Positions 38,559 to 48,037 of a stretch of DNA of 64,000 nt are shown here, in pieces; the first letter of the stretch is position 1, and every line of letters begins with the position of its first letter. The position numbers and the translations under genes are program-made. The DNA comes from Falsibacillus pallidus (GTDB lineage: Bacteria > Bacillota > Bacilli > Bacillales > DSM-25281), in NCBI RefSeq assembly GCF_003350505.1, contig NZ_QQAY01000001.1, positions 248,001 through 312,000 on the forward strand. The letters run 5' to 3'. The notes under the pieces were generated by a model, which worked only from the letters and a program-made list of their open reading frames with translations, was not told the DNA's origin and ran no database searches.

Positions 38559-40313
38559 TCACCCTATTTGAGACTGCATGATATAGTTTCTATCTTTGAA
38601 TTGAATGTCATAAATTCGCTGATATGGTCCTCCGTTGCTTAAAAGGAAGTCATGCTTCCCTCTTTCAACGATTTTCCCATTTTCGAGCACCAATATTTCA
38701 TCGGCATGCTTCAATGAAGAGATGCGATGAGCAATGATAAAAGTTGTACGGCCTTTCATTACTTCTTTAAACGCTTTTTGAATCTTAAATTCGGTTTCCA
38801 TGTCAACAGCACTGGTAGCATCATCCAATATTAAAATGCCCGGGTCGACGCAGATGGCACGAGCAATGGCAATCCTTTGTTTCTGACCGCCGGATAACCC
38901 CAATCCTCTTTCGCCAAGCATCGTGTCATAACCGTCAGGAAGCTCCATGATAAAGTCATGGGCCTGGGCCCTCTTCGCCGCTTCAATGATTTCTTCCATT
39001 GTCGCTTCCGGCCGTCCGTATGAAATATTTGCTTTGATGGTTGATGAAAAAAGGAACGACTCCTGCAGGACAAATCCAATATTTCTCCTAAGCGTATTCA
39101 GGCTATACTCATTTACCGGCACATGGTCAACTAAAATCTCCCCATTTGTCGGCTCGTAGAACCTTGTTATCAACTGTGTAATACTTGTTTTTCCTGAACC
39201 GGTAGCACCAATCAAGCCTATGATTTTCCCCGGCTCAGCTTTAAATGAAATAGAGGACAATGCCTCCTGATCATCTTCTGAATATTTTAAATCTACATTT
39301 TTAAATTCTACGTATCCTTCAATGCGATTTTTTTCGATTGCCCCATCCACATCTTTGATCAATTCGTCAGCTTCTAAAATTTCTAAGAGTCGCTCCCCGG
39401 AAGCTTTGGATTGGGAAAACATATTGATGACGAACCCAAGGTTCATGATTGGAAAGATGATGTATCCTACTAAACTATAAAAAGCAACCAGTTCACCCGG
39501 CATCAAATCGCCATTGATGACCAAGTACCCGCCATATCCAAGCATCCCGATTACACATATATTCCCTAAGAACTCCATTAGCGGAAAATACTTTGCCCAT
39601 ATAATAGAGGTAAAGATGTATTTATCCTTATAATCACTATTTGAATGATTGAACTTCCCTATCTGGAACTCTTCCCTCGAAAGAGATTTGACTGTGTTGA
39701 TTCCACTGATATTTTCCTGGACATTCGTATTAAGCTTTCCAAATGACTTTCTGATGCTTCTAAACGCAGGATGGACAGCTTTATCAAACTTGTATACTGC
39801 AATGGCCAAAAACGGCAAGGAAATGATTGTGACGAATGTCAGAGAGACGGAATAGTAAAACATGACACTTAAGCTGATTCCGATTAATAGAACAAATCGA
39901 AGCAGCTCTGACATCCCGAATGATAAAAAGAAGCGGAATCCTTCTACATCAGCGGTAAGCCTGGACATCAGATCACCGGTCTTTGCATTGTCGTAATATT
40001 TGAATGGCAGATACTGCAGCTTTTTATATAACTCATTCCTTAAATGATAGACGGATGTAATCCCGAACAAATCACCTGTATATTGGTTGATAAAAGTAGC
40101 AGCACCTTTGATGAGCATTACCCCAATGAAGCCGAGTGCCAGATAAGGAATCAACTGATAATTCCCTTTCAGAATGACATCATCTATCGTCACTTGCAGT
40201 ATCATTGGATAGACAATCGTAATCCCTGTTACAAGCACCAGGAATATCATCGATGTAATAAAATACTTCTTATGCGGCCAATAAAAGCCTTTTAATTTCT
40301 TAAATGTTTCCAT
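38559..40313 (-). CDS. Heterodimeric ABC exporter, subunit with degenerate Walker B
   Basis: A 584-residue half-transporter with six membrane helices and an ATPase domain. Walker A GATGSGKTS and signature LSGGQKQR are canonical, but Walker B reads ILILDDATSAVD, with Asp in place of the catalytic Glu. This complements the partner's altered signature, so the two probably work as an obligate heterodimer. ATG after GAGGGGGGAG. First gene of the pair. Similar to YknU or YfiB by layout; drug or lipid export is possible. Confidence 0.9.
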   Translation of the reverse strand: METFKKLKGFYWPHKKYFITSMIFLVLVTGITIVYPMILQVTIDDVILKGNYQLIPYLALGFIGVMLIKGAATFINQYTGDLFGITSVYHLRNELYKKLQYLPFKYYDNAKTGDLMSRLTADVEGFRFFLSFGMSELLRFVLLIGISLSVMFYYSVSLTFVTIISLPFLAIAVYKFDKAVHPAFRSIRKSFGKLNTNVQENISGINTVKSLSREEFQIGKFNHSNSDYKDKYIFTSIIWAKYFPLMEFLGNICVIGMLGYGGYLVINGDLMPGELVAFYSLVGYIIFPIMNLGFVINMFSQSKASGERLLEILEADELIKDVDGAIEKNRIEGYVEFKNVDLKYSEDDQEALSSISFKAEPGKIIGLIGATGSGKTSITQLITRFYEPTNGEILVDHVPVNEYSLNTLRRNIGFVLQESFLFSSTIKANISYGRPEATMEEIIEAAKRAQAHDFIMELPDGYDTMLGERGLGLSGGQKQRIAIARAICVDPGILILDDATSAVDMETEFKIQKAFKEVMKGRTTFIIAHRISSLKHADEILVLENGKIVERGKHDFLLSNGGPYQRIYDIQFKDRNYIMQSQIG

Positions 40314-40461
40314 TCTTTAAAACTCCCCCCTCTGTTGAAAACCAATGAACGTAATTACTAATATAACGAGAATCGAAATAAATTTCCAGTTATTTCTGCT
40401 AAATTTTTTAAAAAATTATTCAAATCCCCCTATTCTGAAAACAATATTTATAATGAAATGA

Positions 40462-40490
40462 AAAAAGCTGCCGATTGATAGCTCGGCAGC
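40462..40490 (-). terminator. Terminator of ykuV
   Basis: GCTGCCGA/TCGGCAGC stem with six Ts on the minus strand. Confidence 0.82.
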
Positions 40491-40505
40491 CTTGGATATT
40501 CCTCA

Positions 40506-40961
40506 TTATTCAGCTTTATCTAACTCATCCAATACACGGTTCACACGTTTTTCAAGCATTTTCATACCGCTTCCGCCAGCTTGGAAATGACGAAGTTTTC
40601 CATCTTTATCAAATACATAATAAGCTGGGACATATTGATTTTCAAATGCCTCTGTCAACTTGTGCTCACTGTCCACAAAAATGGGCTGAGTGATGCCATG
40701 CTCACTCGCAACTTTTTTTATTTCATCGATATTCAAATCGTCCTCAGAACGTGGCATGTGTACCGCTACAACGTTCAATTTATCTTTGTAATCATCACGG
40801 AATTGATTCACTTGCGGCATCGCTTCCTTACAAAGGTGGCAGCTGATTGACCAAAAATGAATCAATGTAGGCTTTTCGCCAACTAAGTCCGCTTTTGTCA
40901 CTTCGCCGTTCAGCCATTCTGTTGCACCGTTTAATTCAGGCATTTGTTCTCTAAGCTTCAT
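40506..40961 (-). CDS. ykuV: Thiol-disulfide oxidoreductase YkuV
   Basis: A 151-residue cytosolic thioredoxin-fold protein with the CHLC active site (C41, C44) in FWSISCHLCKEAMPQ, and a cis-Pro region QYVPAYYVFDKDGKLRHFQ. No signal peptide, as in B. subtilis YkuV. Likely a partner of the peroxiredoxin encoded just upstream. A hairpin between the two genes may lower its expression. Confidence 0.92.
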   Translation of the reverse strand: MKLREQMPELNGATEWLNGEVTKADLVGEKPTLIHFWSISCHLCKEAMPQVNQFRDDYKDKLNVVAVHMPRSEDDLNIDEIKKVASEHGITQPIFVDSEHKLTEAFENQYVPAYYVFDKDGKLRHFQAGGSGMKMLEKRVNRVLDELDKAE

Positions 40962-40984
40962 AATCGTTCCTCCTTATTTCAAAA

Positions 40985-41009
40985 GAGGCCTAACTACCTG
41001 TTAGGCCTC
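40985..41009 (-). terminator. Attenuator-like hairpin between ykuU and ykuV
   Basis: GAGGCCTAAC (40985-40994) pairs perfectly with 41000-41009, followed by four Ts on the minus strand. Probably a partial terminator. Confidence 0.7.
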
Positions 41010-41036
41010 CAGCATTCAATGATGTATCTTACTATA

Positions 41037-41585
41037 TTATACGTTTAATGTTTTTTGGCCTGGCTTCCAGTTAGCTGGGCAAAGTCCGCCAGTTTGAAGT
41101 GCTTGAAGGACACGAAGAGTTTCATCAACGTCGCGGCCGATGTTATTGTGGTTTACCACTTGGTACATCATTTCGCCTTCAGGGCTGATGATGAATAGTC
41201 CGCGAAGAGCTACCCCTTCTTCTTCGATGAGTACACCGTACTCACGGGAAATTTCATGATTAGTGTCAGCAGCTAATGGATAGTTAAGATCTCCAAGGCC
41301 GTTGTCTTTGCGATCTGTTTTGATCCATGCTAAGTGAGTGTGGATTGTATCTGTAGATACACCGATTACTTCTGCATCAAGATCTTCGAACTCGTCATAG
41401 CGGTCAGACAATGCAGTGATTTCAGTTGGACATACAAATGTGAAGTCCATTGGATAGAAGAAAAGAACTGTCCATTTATCGTTTTTCATGTTTTCTTCCA
41501 GGCTTACTTTACCAAATTCTTTGTTTGCCAATACAGCATCCATTTCAAAGCGTGGTGCTTGTTTACCTACCATGCGTTCTGCCAT
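41037..41585 (-). CDS. ykuU: 2-Cys peroxiredoxin (AhpC/TSA family)
   Basis: A 182-residue typical 2-Cys peroxiredoxin. The peroxidatic C52 is in DFTFVCPTEI and the resolving C169 in GGLCPANWKPG. It reduces hydrogen peroxide and organic peroxides in the cytosol. ATG after GGAGGGA. Its promoter is strong, and the thioredoxin-like ykuV follows as possible reductant. Matches YkuU by position. Confidence 0.94.
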   Translation of the reverse strand: MAERMVGKQAPRFEMDAVLANKEFGKVSLEENMKNDKWTVLFFYPMDFTFVCPTEITALSDRYDEFEDLDAEVIGVSTDTIHTHLAWIKTDRKDNGLGDLNYPLAADTNHEISREYGVLIEEEGVALRGLFIISPEGEMMYQVVNHNNIGRDVDETLRVLQALQTGGLCPANWKPGQKTLNV

Positions 41586-41923
41586 TAGAAAATCCCTCCA
41601 AAAAGTTATATTATTGAGAAAATCATCTTCACATTCTCAATTAATTCCAAATCAACAGTTAAAATTATAGTACAGGCCGTGTTCCTAGTCAACATCTCAT
41701 TATAATTAATTTAATTAAAAAATAATTATCCCTTATATTGAAACAGTGCCACTGTAATGTTTTTCCCAAAACAGGCTCATACTAAACGGGCCAATCTCAA
41801 AAAGTGATGGGCTTCGAATGGCCCAATTACCCCTTTTTTGAACATAAATCAAGTTTATCATTTCTCTATTAGGGAATAAACTAAAATGCTTCTTCCAATA
41901 AGTCTTTAGAAAGGATGATTATA
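41586..41923. other. Divergent ykuU/ykuT intergenic region
   Basis: Contains the ykuU promoter and a PerR-like AT-rich box (41700-41714). The rest, 41715-41905, shows no gene and no clear ykuT promoter. Confidence 0.5.
41664..41692 (-). promoter_or_regulatory. SigA promoter for ykuU
   Basis: On the minus strand, TTGACT (41687-41692), a 17-bp spacer and a perfect TATAAT (41664-41669). The leader is about 70 nt. Confidence 0.7.
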
Positions 41924-42793
41924 TTGGAACTTCTCTTCTCATTTAATCAATTGGGGGAAAAAATCACTCATTATAATTGGACCGCTTTATTTGTAAAGCT
42001 TGGCATCATCTTTGTGAAACTCATTGCGATCTATATTGTATATTTAATTGTGAAAGCATTTGGGAACAAAGTGATCACAACAGGCTTTACACAGTATAAA
42101 AACCGCAACAACGTTTCAGAAGCAAGAGCACATACCCTTGAGAGCTTGACAAAGAATATCTTTTCCTACATATTAATTTTCATTTTCTTCGTCACGGTAC
42201 TGCAAGTATTTAACATCCAAGTCACCGCTATTTTAGCAGGTGCGGGGATTGTAGGTCTTGCTATCGGATTTGGAGCCCAGGGTCTTGTAAGCGACTTTGT
42301 AACAGGATTTTTCATCTTGCTTGAGAGACAAGTAGAAGTTGGAGATTATGTATCTACAGGAAACTTCTCAGGAATTGTTGAAAATGTAGGAATTCGAACT
42401 ACTCATATACGTGGATTTGATGGAACGCTGCACTTTGTACCGAATCGTGAAATAACAAGCTTGAGCAATCACAGCAGAGGAAACATGAGGGCACTCGTCG
42501 ATATCGGCATCTCCTATGAGGATGATATTGATAAAGCGATTACGGTTCTCCAGGAGCTTTGCGATAAAATTGCTTCTGAAGATACTAACATTGTAGATGG
42601 TCCCAATGTTCTGGGGGTACAGAGTTTGGGTTCTTCGGATGTAGTCCTTAGAATCATTGCCAAGACAGCAAATGGCGAACAATGGGGAGTTGAACGGAAG
42701 CTAAGGAAAGCCATCAAAGAAACACTTGATGCAAATGGAATCGACATTCCGTATCCTCACCAAGTTTATATTGAGAAAAATACCAGTCAATAA
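41924..42793 (+). CDS. ykuT: MscS-family mechanosensitive channel (YkuT)
   Basis: A 289-residue MscS-type osmotic safety valve. Three N-terminal membrane helices, the third being the pore helix with GAGIVGLAIGFGAQGLVSDFVTG, then the beta domain starting near RQVEVGDYVS and the cytoplasmic alpha/beta domain. Start: TTG at 41924 lies 8 nt after AGAAAGGA. An in-frame ATG at 41915 falls at the end of that site and is less likely. Confidence 0.92.
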   Translation: MELLFSFNQLGEKITHYNWTALFVKLGIIFVKLIAIYIVYLIVKAFGNKVITTGFTQYKNRNNVSEARAHTLESLTKNIFSYILIFIFFVTVLQVFNIQVTAILAGAGIVGLAIGFGAQGLVSDFVTGFFILLERQVEVGDYVSTGNFSGIVENVGIRTTHIRGFDGTLHFVPNREITSLSNHSRGNMRALVDIGISYEDDIDKAITVLQELCDKIASEDTNIVDGPNVLGVQSLGSSDVVLRIIAKTANGEQWGVERKLRKAIKETLDANGIDIPYPHQVYIEKNTSQ

Positions 42794-42794
42794 T

Positions 42795-42828
42795 AAAAAG
42801 CTGCCGGTTGCATTTCCGGCAGCTTTTT
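42795..42828. terminator. Bidirectional terminator ykuT/dapL
   Basis: A 13-bp perfect stem (42795-42807 with 42816-42828). Confidence 0.9.
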
Positions 42829-42832
42829 CATT

Positions 42833-43957
42833 TTAAATTTCAAGGTGCTCGATATATCCCGTGACAACATCAATGGCAAAAGGGATGACTGCTTCATCAG
42901 GCGTAAGTTTTGCATGATGCAAGCCATATTCAGACCCTGCACCAAGCCAGAACATAAAACCGGGTATTTCTTTTAACATATAGCCAAAGTCTTCCCCAGT
43001 CATAGCTTCTTTACATTCTATCAAGTTTACATCCTGCCTCCCTTTAAGGAAGGCCATGAATTCAGCCGTTATTCCCTCATGGTTGTATACTTGATGATAC
43101 ATGCTTCCATAATCAATGGAAGCAGTACATTCAAATCCTGCTTCAATTCCTTTTACCAGGGCTTCTATCCGCTCTTTCACAGAAGCCATCGCTTCATCAG
43201 AAAATGTTCTGATCGTCCCTTCCAGCCTTGCTTGTTCTGCAATGATATTTTGAACGGTGCCTCCTGTTATCTTCCCAATGGTAACCACAGCGCTATCCAG
43301 AGGGTTTACATTGCGTGAAACAATGGTTTGTAGCTGAGTGACCAGGTGGGAAGCGGCAACAACCATATCCTTCGTGTGATGAGGATATGCAGCATGGCCG
43401 CCTTTACCTGTCAAATCAATGAATAATTCCGATGTGTTGGCAAAGAGAATGCCTTCTTTGACCGCTATAGTCCCCGGTGCATATTCAGGAGCAATGTGAA
43501 GGGCAAAAATCATATCAGGCATCCATTCCTTCATTTCAGGGCTTTCAAGCATAGGCTGTGCACCTCCAGGCCCTTCTTCAGCCGGCTGGAATATGAACAG
43601 AAGATCATCATTGATTGGATTTCTCACAAAATGGCTCAAAACACCGAGTGCAATGCTCATATGAAAATCATGTCCGCATGCATGCATTTTCCCTTGATGT
43701 TCCGATGAAAATGGCAGCCCTGTCTGTTCCTCAATTGGCAGACCATCTATATCCGTACGATATCCAATCAATCTTGACGGGTTCTTTCCTTGTATCTTGA
43801 CAAAAAAGCCGGTCTTCCATTTTTTTATTTCCATTCTTTCAGAAGGAAGTGACTCCAGATAATCAAGTAAATAGGTTTGTGTCTTGAACTCTTGATAGCC
43901 AAGCTCAGGAATACGGTGCAGATCTCTTCGAAGAGCAACAAAAGGATTAATTGTCAT
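42833..43957 (-). CDS. dapL: N-acetyldiaminopimelate deacetylase
   Basis: M20-family metallopeptidase-like enzyme for the acetylase branch of lysine/diaminopimelate synthesis (YkuR). The 374 residues carry [11 protein letters not shown], the metal-binding HACGHDFH motif near 92-99, [12 protein letters not shown] with the catalytic Glu pair, and GEDFGYM near the end. ATG after AGGAGA. It follows dapH in the same direction; B. subtilis ykuS is missing between it and ykuT. Confidence 0.93.
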   Translation of the reverse strand: MTINPFVALRRDLHRIPELGYQEFKTQTYLLDYLESLPSERMEIKKWKTGFFVKIQGKNPSRLIGYRTDIDGLPIEEQTGLPFSSEHQGKMHACGHDFHMSIALGVLSHFVRNPINDDLLFIFQPAEEGPGGAQPMLESPEMKEWMPDMIFALHIAPEYAPGTIAVKEGILFANTSELFIDLTGKGGHAAYPHHTKDMVVAASHLVTQLQTIVSRNVNPLDSAVVTIGKITGGTVQNIIAEQARLEGTIRTFSDEAMASVKERIEALVKGIEAGFECTASIDYGSMYHQVYNHEGITAEFMAFLKGRQDVNLIECKEAMTGEDFGYMLKEIPGFMFWLGAGSEYGLHHAKLTPDEAVIPFAIDVVTGYIEHLEI

Positions 43958-43975
43958 TATTATTTTCTCCTATAA

Positions 43976-44013
43976 AGAAAGGGCAGATCCACTTTTATGG
44001 AGCTGACCTTTCT
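43976..44013 (-). terminator. Hairpin between dapH and dapL
   Basis: AGAAAGG/CCTTTCT outer arms with an imperfect inner stem. The T-tail is weak, so a partial terminator is more likely. Confidence 0.45.
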
Positions 44014-44021
44014 ATATCGAT

Positions 44022-44732
44022 TTATAATTGTCGAAGTTCTTGTTTGATTTCTGTTTTTGATTTTGTTTTATCATCGATTTTCTTGATGACTCGTGCAGGT
44101 GTACCAGCTACAACTGTATATGGGGGAACATCGTCGACAACTACTGCTCCTGCTGCAACCACAGATCCTTTTCCTACAGTTACACCTTCCAAGACTACTG
44201 CATTGGCTCCTACAACTACGTCATCTTCAATGATGACAGGTTTTGCGGAAGGCGGCTCAATGACGCCTGCGAGAACTGCACCTGCACCAATATGGCAGTT
44301 CTTTCCGACTGTTGCACGTCCACCAAGGACAACGTTCATATCGATCATTGTACCTTCACCGACAACTGAACCGATGTTGATGACAGATCCCATCATGATG
44401 ACTGCATTGTCGCCGATTTCAACTTGATCGCGGATAATGGCACCCGGCTCGATGCGGGCCTTGATATTTTTCAAATCAAGCATTGGAATAGCAGAGTTTC
44501 TGCGGTCGTTTTCAATGACATAGTCTTCGATTTTTTCTTTATTGGCAGAAAGGGCTTCAGAAATCTCAGACCACTCTCCGAATACCACACCTGATTGTCC
44601 GGTAATGAATGTCTGGGAATTCTTTCCGAACTCCAGCCCTTCTAGACTGCCTTTCACATACACCTTTACTGGCGTAGATTTCTTACTATTTTGTATAAAT
44701 GAAATAATTTCATTTGCATCCATCATTTTCAT
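44022..44732 (-). CDS. dapH: Tetrahydrodipicolinate N-acetyltransferase
   Basis: Acetylates tetrahydrodipicolinate in the acetylase route to diaminopimelate (YkuQ). 236 residues, the B. subtilis length, with a left-handed beta-helix from repeated hexapeptides (such as [20 protein letters not shown] and [13 protein letters not shown]). The ATG is 12 nt after AAGGAGG. A longer reading upstream has no ribosome binding site. Pairs with dapL for two successive steps around dapX. Confidence 0.95.
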   Translation of the reverse strand: MKMMDANEIISFIQNSKKSTPVKVYVKGSLEGLEFGKNSQTFITGQSGVVFGEWSEISEALSANKEKIEDYVIENDRRNSAIPMLDLKNIKARIEPGAIIRDQVEIGDNAVIMMGSVINIGSVVGEGTMIDMNVVLGGRATVGKNCHIGAGAVLAGVIEPPSAKPVIIEDDVVVGANAVVLEGVTVGKGSVVAAGAVVVDDVPPYTVVAGTPARVIKKIDDKTKSKTEIKQELRQL

Positions 44733-44805
44733 AAAGACTGTATTCCTCCTTGTTTGCTGTTCTTTCTGAACATACTTTATCAAACAACTGCATTTAACAC
44801 AAGAA

Positions 44806-45693
44806 TTAAAAGGCGGTTGGATCTGATTGTAAATATTCTTGAATTACTTCAGTGAAGGCCTGTACCTGCTTAAGCTGAAACGCTGATTCATAGCCCAGCA
44901 GCCATGTATCCCTTTGGAGTGCAGAATCGTGGTCATCCATTAATGGAACCTTATAAATATCAGTATCCGCATCATTCAAGGTAATAGCCGGCAAAATTGC
45001 ATATCCAATTCCGTTGATGGTCATTTGTTTGCACGTTTCGATCTGATCCACAACTATTGTCCTTTTTGGGGTCGTTTGAAAATGGCGATGCCACCAATCC
45101 TGAATTTCCTGATAATAGTTGGAGTCGCTTTTAAATTGGATGAAGGGGCGGTCTGTTTTCAGGACTTCTTCAATATCCCTGATTTCTTTATCAACCAAAT
45201 ATAAGCTGTCTTTAAACAAGTGAAGTTTTGGCCCTTTCCAATCAGGCGTTCCCCTGATGATTCCAATATGAACCTCATCATCATAAAGTGCTTTTATGAT
45301 TTCACTGCTCCATCCGGTGATCAGAGAAATTTTGGCATGTGGATATTTCTCCACAAACCGCTTCAACACTTTTGGAAGCCAATTCTGCCCCACAATAGAG
45401 GCGCAGGCAATTTTTAATGTTCCATGCACATGGGTTTCAAGTGACTGCATTTCTTCCTTTACTTGTTCTTCCTTTTCGATGACTTCCTTGGCAAACTTGA
45501 CAACGAGCTCGCCTGCAGGTGTCAATGATAATCCTTTTTGCGAACGGATGAAGATTTTTGTCCCCCACTCTTTTTCGATGTTTTGCAGCCGCTGTGATAA
45601 TGCCGGTTGTGAAACGAACAGCCTTTCAGCAGCTTTCCTCATATTCATTTCCTGTGCAAGAACAGTCAACAGCTGATATTCAGAAAATGTCAT
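44806..45693 (-). CDS. ccpC: CcpC, LysR-type regulator of citrate-cycle genes
   Basis: A 295-residue LysR regulator. N-terminal winged HTH ([19 protein letters not shown], about 18-36) and a periplasmic-binding-like effector domain. In B. subtilis CcpC represses citZ and citB and senses citrate. The helix-turn-helix and [10 protein letters not shown] region resemble that protein closely, as far as I recall. ATG after GGGGGTG. The ykuNOP flavodoxin genes that separate it from dapH in B. subtilis are absent. Confidence 0.88.
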   Translation of the reverse strand: MTFSEYQLLTVLAQEMNMRKAAERLFVSQPALSQRLQNIEKEWGTKIFIRSQKGLSLTPAGELVVKFAKEVIEKEEQVKEEMQSLETHVHGTLKIACASIVGQNWLPKVLKRFVEKYPHAKISLITGWSSEIIKALYDDEVHIGIIRGTPDWKGPKLHLFKDSLYLVDKEIRDIEEVLKTDRPFIQFKSDSNYYQEIQDWWHRHFQTTPKRTIVVDQIETCKQMTINGIGYAILPAITLNDADTDIYKVPLMDDHDSALQRDTWLLGYESAFQLKQVQAFTEVIQEYLQSDPTAF

Positions 45694-45756
45694 GCCGCAC
45701 CCCCTTCAATAAGTTTTGCTTATATTATATAACCAATCTACATAGTTTTCATTATA

Positions 45757-45786
45757 CAAAAAAAGAATGCCTCTTTGGACATCCTT
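45757..45786 (-). terminator. Terminator of the MFS gene
   Basis: Stem 45763-45771 with 45778-45786, two wobble pairs, with seven Ts on the minus strand. It overlaps the stop codon. Confidence 0.7.
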
Positions 45787-47305
45787 AATTCGCTTCTCTC
45801 CTGCGGTCTTTAGGCAGGAAGAAAATAAATAATAGACTGAGGACGGCAAATATCAGTACCGCCCAATACACAATATGAAGGGAATGCGTCAAACTGTTCT
45901 GAAGCAGCTCTTTAACTCCGGAACCAAGATGGCTTCTTTCGGATGCATTCAAGAGCTGATTAGTAGAGTCTACATTCAAATGATCGGTCTTATCTGAATT
46001 ATGCTCTGTCAGATAGACAAGGATATTTTTATTTAATATTCCTCCTAAGAGCGCAGCACCGACCGTATTTCCCAAGTTTCGCATGAACATATTGGATGCT
46101 GTCGCAATCCCTCTCTTTTCCCAGGAAACGGTGCTTTGGATGGAAACAATGAACGCAGTGGATGTGAGACCCATGCCGATCCCGACGAAGAATGAGCCGA
46201 AAGCGGCCCATATCGGTCCAGCAGCTGGTGTCATTAGAACAAACAATACACCACCGACAATCAATGACGCTCCTCCAATCAAGGACGTTGCCCTGTAGCC
46301 GATTTTAATCAGCAGCCTTCCTGAAATGGTAGAGGCAATCGGCCAGCCAATAGACATCGCAGTCAAAGTGAAACCTGCAACTGTCGCTGATTTTTCCATG
46401 ACCCCTTGTACAAATGCAGGCAAGAAGCTGGATAGCCCGATCAGCATGACCCCGGTTGTCAATGAGACAATATTGGCAATCAAAATGGACCGGTTTTTCC
46501 AGATATCAAATGGCATGACTGGGTTTACAGCCCTTTGTTCCTGCCAGATGAAAGCAAGCAGTGCAACAAGTGCGAGAGTCGACAAGGCAAGGACTTTACC
46601 TGAAGCCCATGGCCAATGCACGCCACCCTCAACCAGGATGATCATTAATGAAGACAGAAGAAGTGTAAGCAGCCCTGCCCCTCCGTAATCGATCGATGGT
46701 TTCTTTGATGAGATATTTTCCTTAAGGAAAAATGCCAGACCGATGATCGATAAAATCCCCAATGGGACGTTGATCCAAAAAACATATCTCCAGTCCACAT
46801 ATTGAACTAAAAATCCGCCGATGGCAGGACCCATGATGGCAGAAATCCCCCATACACTGGATAAATACCCTTGTATTTTGGCTCTTTCCTCCGGAGAATA
46901 AATATCACCGACGATCGTGGTGGCAATCGGCATGACTGCCCCCGCACCGAGTCCTTGGATCAAACGGAACACAATGAGCATTTTCATATTAGGGGAAAAC
47001 CCGCATAATACTGATCCAATCAGAAAAAGTATGATACCAAATGTAATGACAGGCTTCCTTCCGAAAATATCAGACAGTTTACCGTAGATTAACACCGAGA
47101 TGGAATTCATCAATAAATAAGCAGAAAACACCCAGCTATATAGCGAAAACCCACCAAGGTCGCTGACAATTGCCGGCATCGCGGTTGAAACGATCGTCGC
47201 TTCAATCGCTCCCATGAACATGGCCAGCATGACTGATGCCAAAACAAGCGGTCTTTTTGTCTTCCGCATAGCATCCCCATTTTTTTTATAAGTTGCAGCC
47301 TCCAT
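45785..47305 (-). CDS. MFS multidrug efflux transporter (DHA2, 14 helices)
   Basis: A 506-residue proton antiporter of the EmrB/QacA group with 14 predicted helices. Motif A variant GKLSDIFGRKP lies between helices 2 and 3, motif C-type GISAIMGPAIGGFLV in helix 5, and the long extracellular loop before the last helix is Asn/Ser/Thr-rich. The ATG at 47305 follows AGGGGATTG. An internal ATG 12 codons on begins the conserved part. It is inserted between ccpC and cbpB, where B. subtilis has none. Confidence 0.88.
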   Translation of the reverse strand: MEAATYKKNGDAMRKTKRPLVLASVMLAMFMGAIEATIVSTAMPAIVSDLGGFSLYSWVFSAYLLMNSISVLIYGKLSDIFGRKPVITFGIILFLIGSVLCGFSPNMKMLIVFRLIQGLGAGAVMPIATTIVGDIYSPEERAKIQGYLSSVWGISAIMGPAIGGFLVQYVDWRYVFWINVPLGILSIIGLAFFLKENISSKKPSIDYGGAGLLTLLLSSLMIILVEGGVHWPWASGKVLALSTLALVALLAFIWQEQRAVNPVMPFDIWKNRSILIANIVSLTTGVMLIGLSSFLPAFVQGVMEKSATVAGFTLTAMSIGWPIASTISGRLLIKIGYRATSLIGGASLIVGGVLFVLMTPAAGPIWAAFGSFFVGIGMGLTSTAFIVSIQSTVSWEKRGIATASNMFMRNLGNTVGAALLGGILNKNILVYLTEHNSDKTDHLNVDSTNQLLNASERSHLGSGVKELLQNSLTHSLHIVYWAVLIFAVLSLLFIFFLPKDRRREAN

Positions 47306-47332
47306 TTTTCAATCCCCTACCATTCACCATTA

Positions 47333-47370
47333 AAATGCCAGGCATCCGGTATTACTGCCGGCTGCCTGGC
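47333..47370 (-). terminator. Terminator of cbpB
   Basis: GCCAGGCA-CCGG and CCGG-TGCCTGGC arms (47337-47349, 47358-47370) with a short T-tract on the minus strand. Confidence 0.7.
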
Positions 47371-47382
47371 TCTATTAACATC

Positions 47383-47829
47383 TTATAAGTGATTCAATCG
47401 ATTGACATAACCCCTTAGCTGTTTGAGCATAGTCCTGCGTGTAAAGATTCCTTCAAAGACTCCATCTTTGTCCTCCACGCAAAGGAAGTTGTTATCAACC
47501 AGCAAATCCATTGCTTTCTTGAAATTTTCCCCTAGACGAATACGGGGAAAATCAGTCATCATCACATCTTCAACCCGTTTATTTTCGAGTTTTTCATATT
47601 CGATTTTCTCCAACCCTAAAATGGATTCTGTTATTAAGGCAGAATTGAGCAGTCCGTGCAATTTATATTGTGGATCCAGAACAGGTACTGCAGAATATCC
47701 GCTTTTAGTCAAAAGTAATAATGCGTGTTCAAGATTATTCCCCATCTGAACATGAGCAACTTTCTCAGACGGGATAATATGTTCGTCAATTTTTGTTTCT
47801 AAAAATTCTTTGCTTTGCACTGAAATCAT
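47383..47829 (-). CDS. cbpB: CbpB/DarB, c-di-AMP-binding CBS protein (YkuL)
   Basis: A 148-residue protein of two CBS domains (about 10-70 and 80-140). The B. subtilis homologue binds c-di-AMP and, when free, stimulates the (p)ppGpp synthetase Rel and pyruvate carboxylase. This is notable because pyc is in the same window. The ATG at 47829 follows GAGGGAGTTA. A longer upstream reading has no support. An extended -10 (TGC-TACAAT, 47870-47878) lies upstream. Confidence 0.9.
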   Translation of the reverse strand: MISVQSKEFLETKIDEHIIPSEKVAHVQMGNNLEHALLLLTKSGYSAVPVLDPQYKLHGLLNSALITESILGLEKIEYEKLENKRVEDVMMTDFPRIRLGENFKKAMDLLVDNNFLCVEDKDGVFEGIFTRRTMLKQLRGYVNRLNHL

Positions 47830-47869
47830 ATTAACTCCCTCGTTTTGAAATAGACATAGATTCAACATC

Positions 47870-47878
47870 ATTGTAGCA
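47870..47878 (-). promoter_or_regulatory. Extended -10 promoter for cbpB
   Basis: TGC-TACAAT on the minus strand, 41 bp upstream of the start. No clear -35. Confidence 0.4.
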
Positions 47879-48012
47879 CAAATAAATTTCCAATGCTTTA
47901 CACATCCTCTGCACAACTTAAAAGAATGCAGCAAAGGAATTGATGGCATTAATTTTCATTCCCTCTTTTTCTTTTTCAAAACCTTTGGTAAGAAGTGTAC
48001 GAATTCCTCAAT

Positions 48013-48037
48013 AAAAAAGACCCCTGAGCGGGATCTT
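48013..48037 (-). terminator. Terminator of ykuJ
   Basis: AAGATCCC pairs with GGGGTCTT (one wobble), with six Ts on the minus strand. It overlaps the ykuJ stop. Confidence 0.75.

Noticed and set aside
41776-41860. Possible riboswitch-like fold before ykuT (GGGCCA ... TGGCCC)
   Set aside because: Only six pairs across a long loop, no conserved riboswitch core and no terminator before ykuT.
43951-44427. 158-codon Thr/Pro-rich reading opposite dapH
   Set aside because: It is the reverse of the hexapeptide-repeat coding region; composition is an artefact of that repeat.
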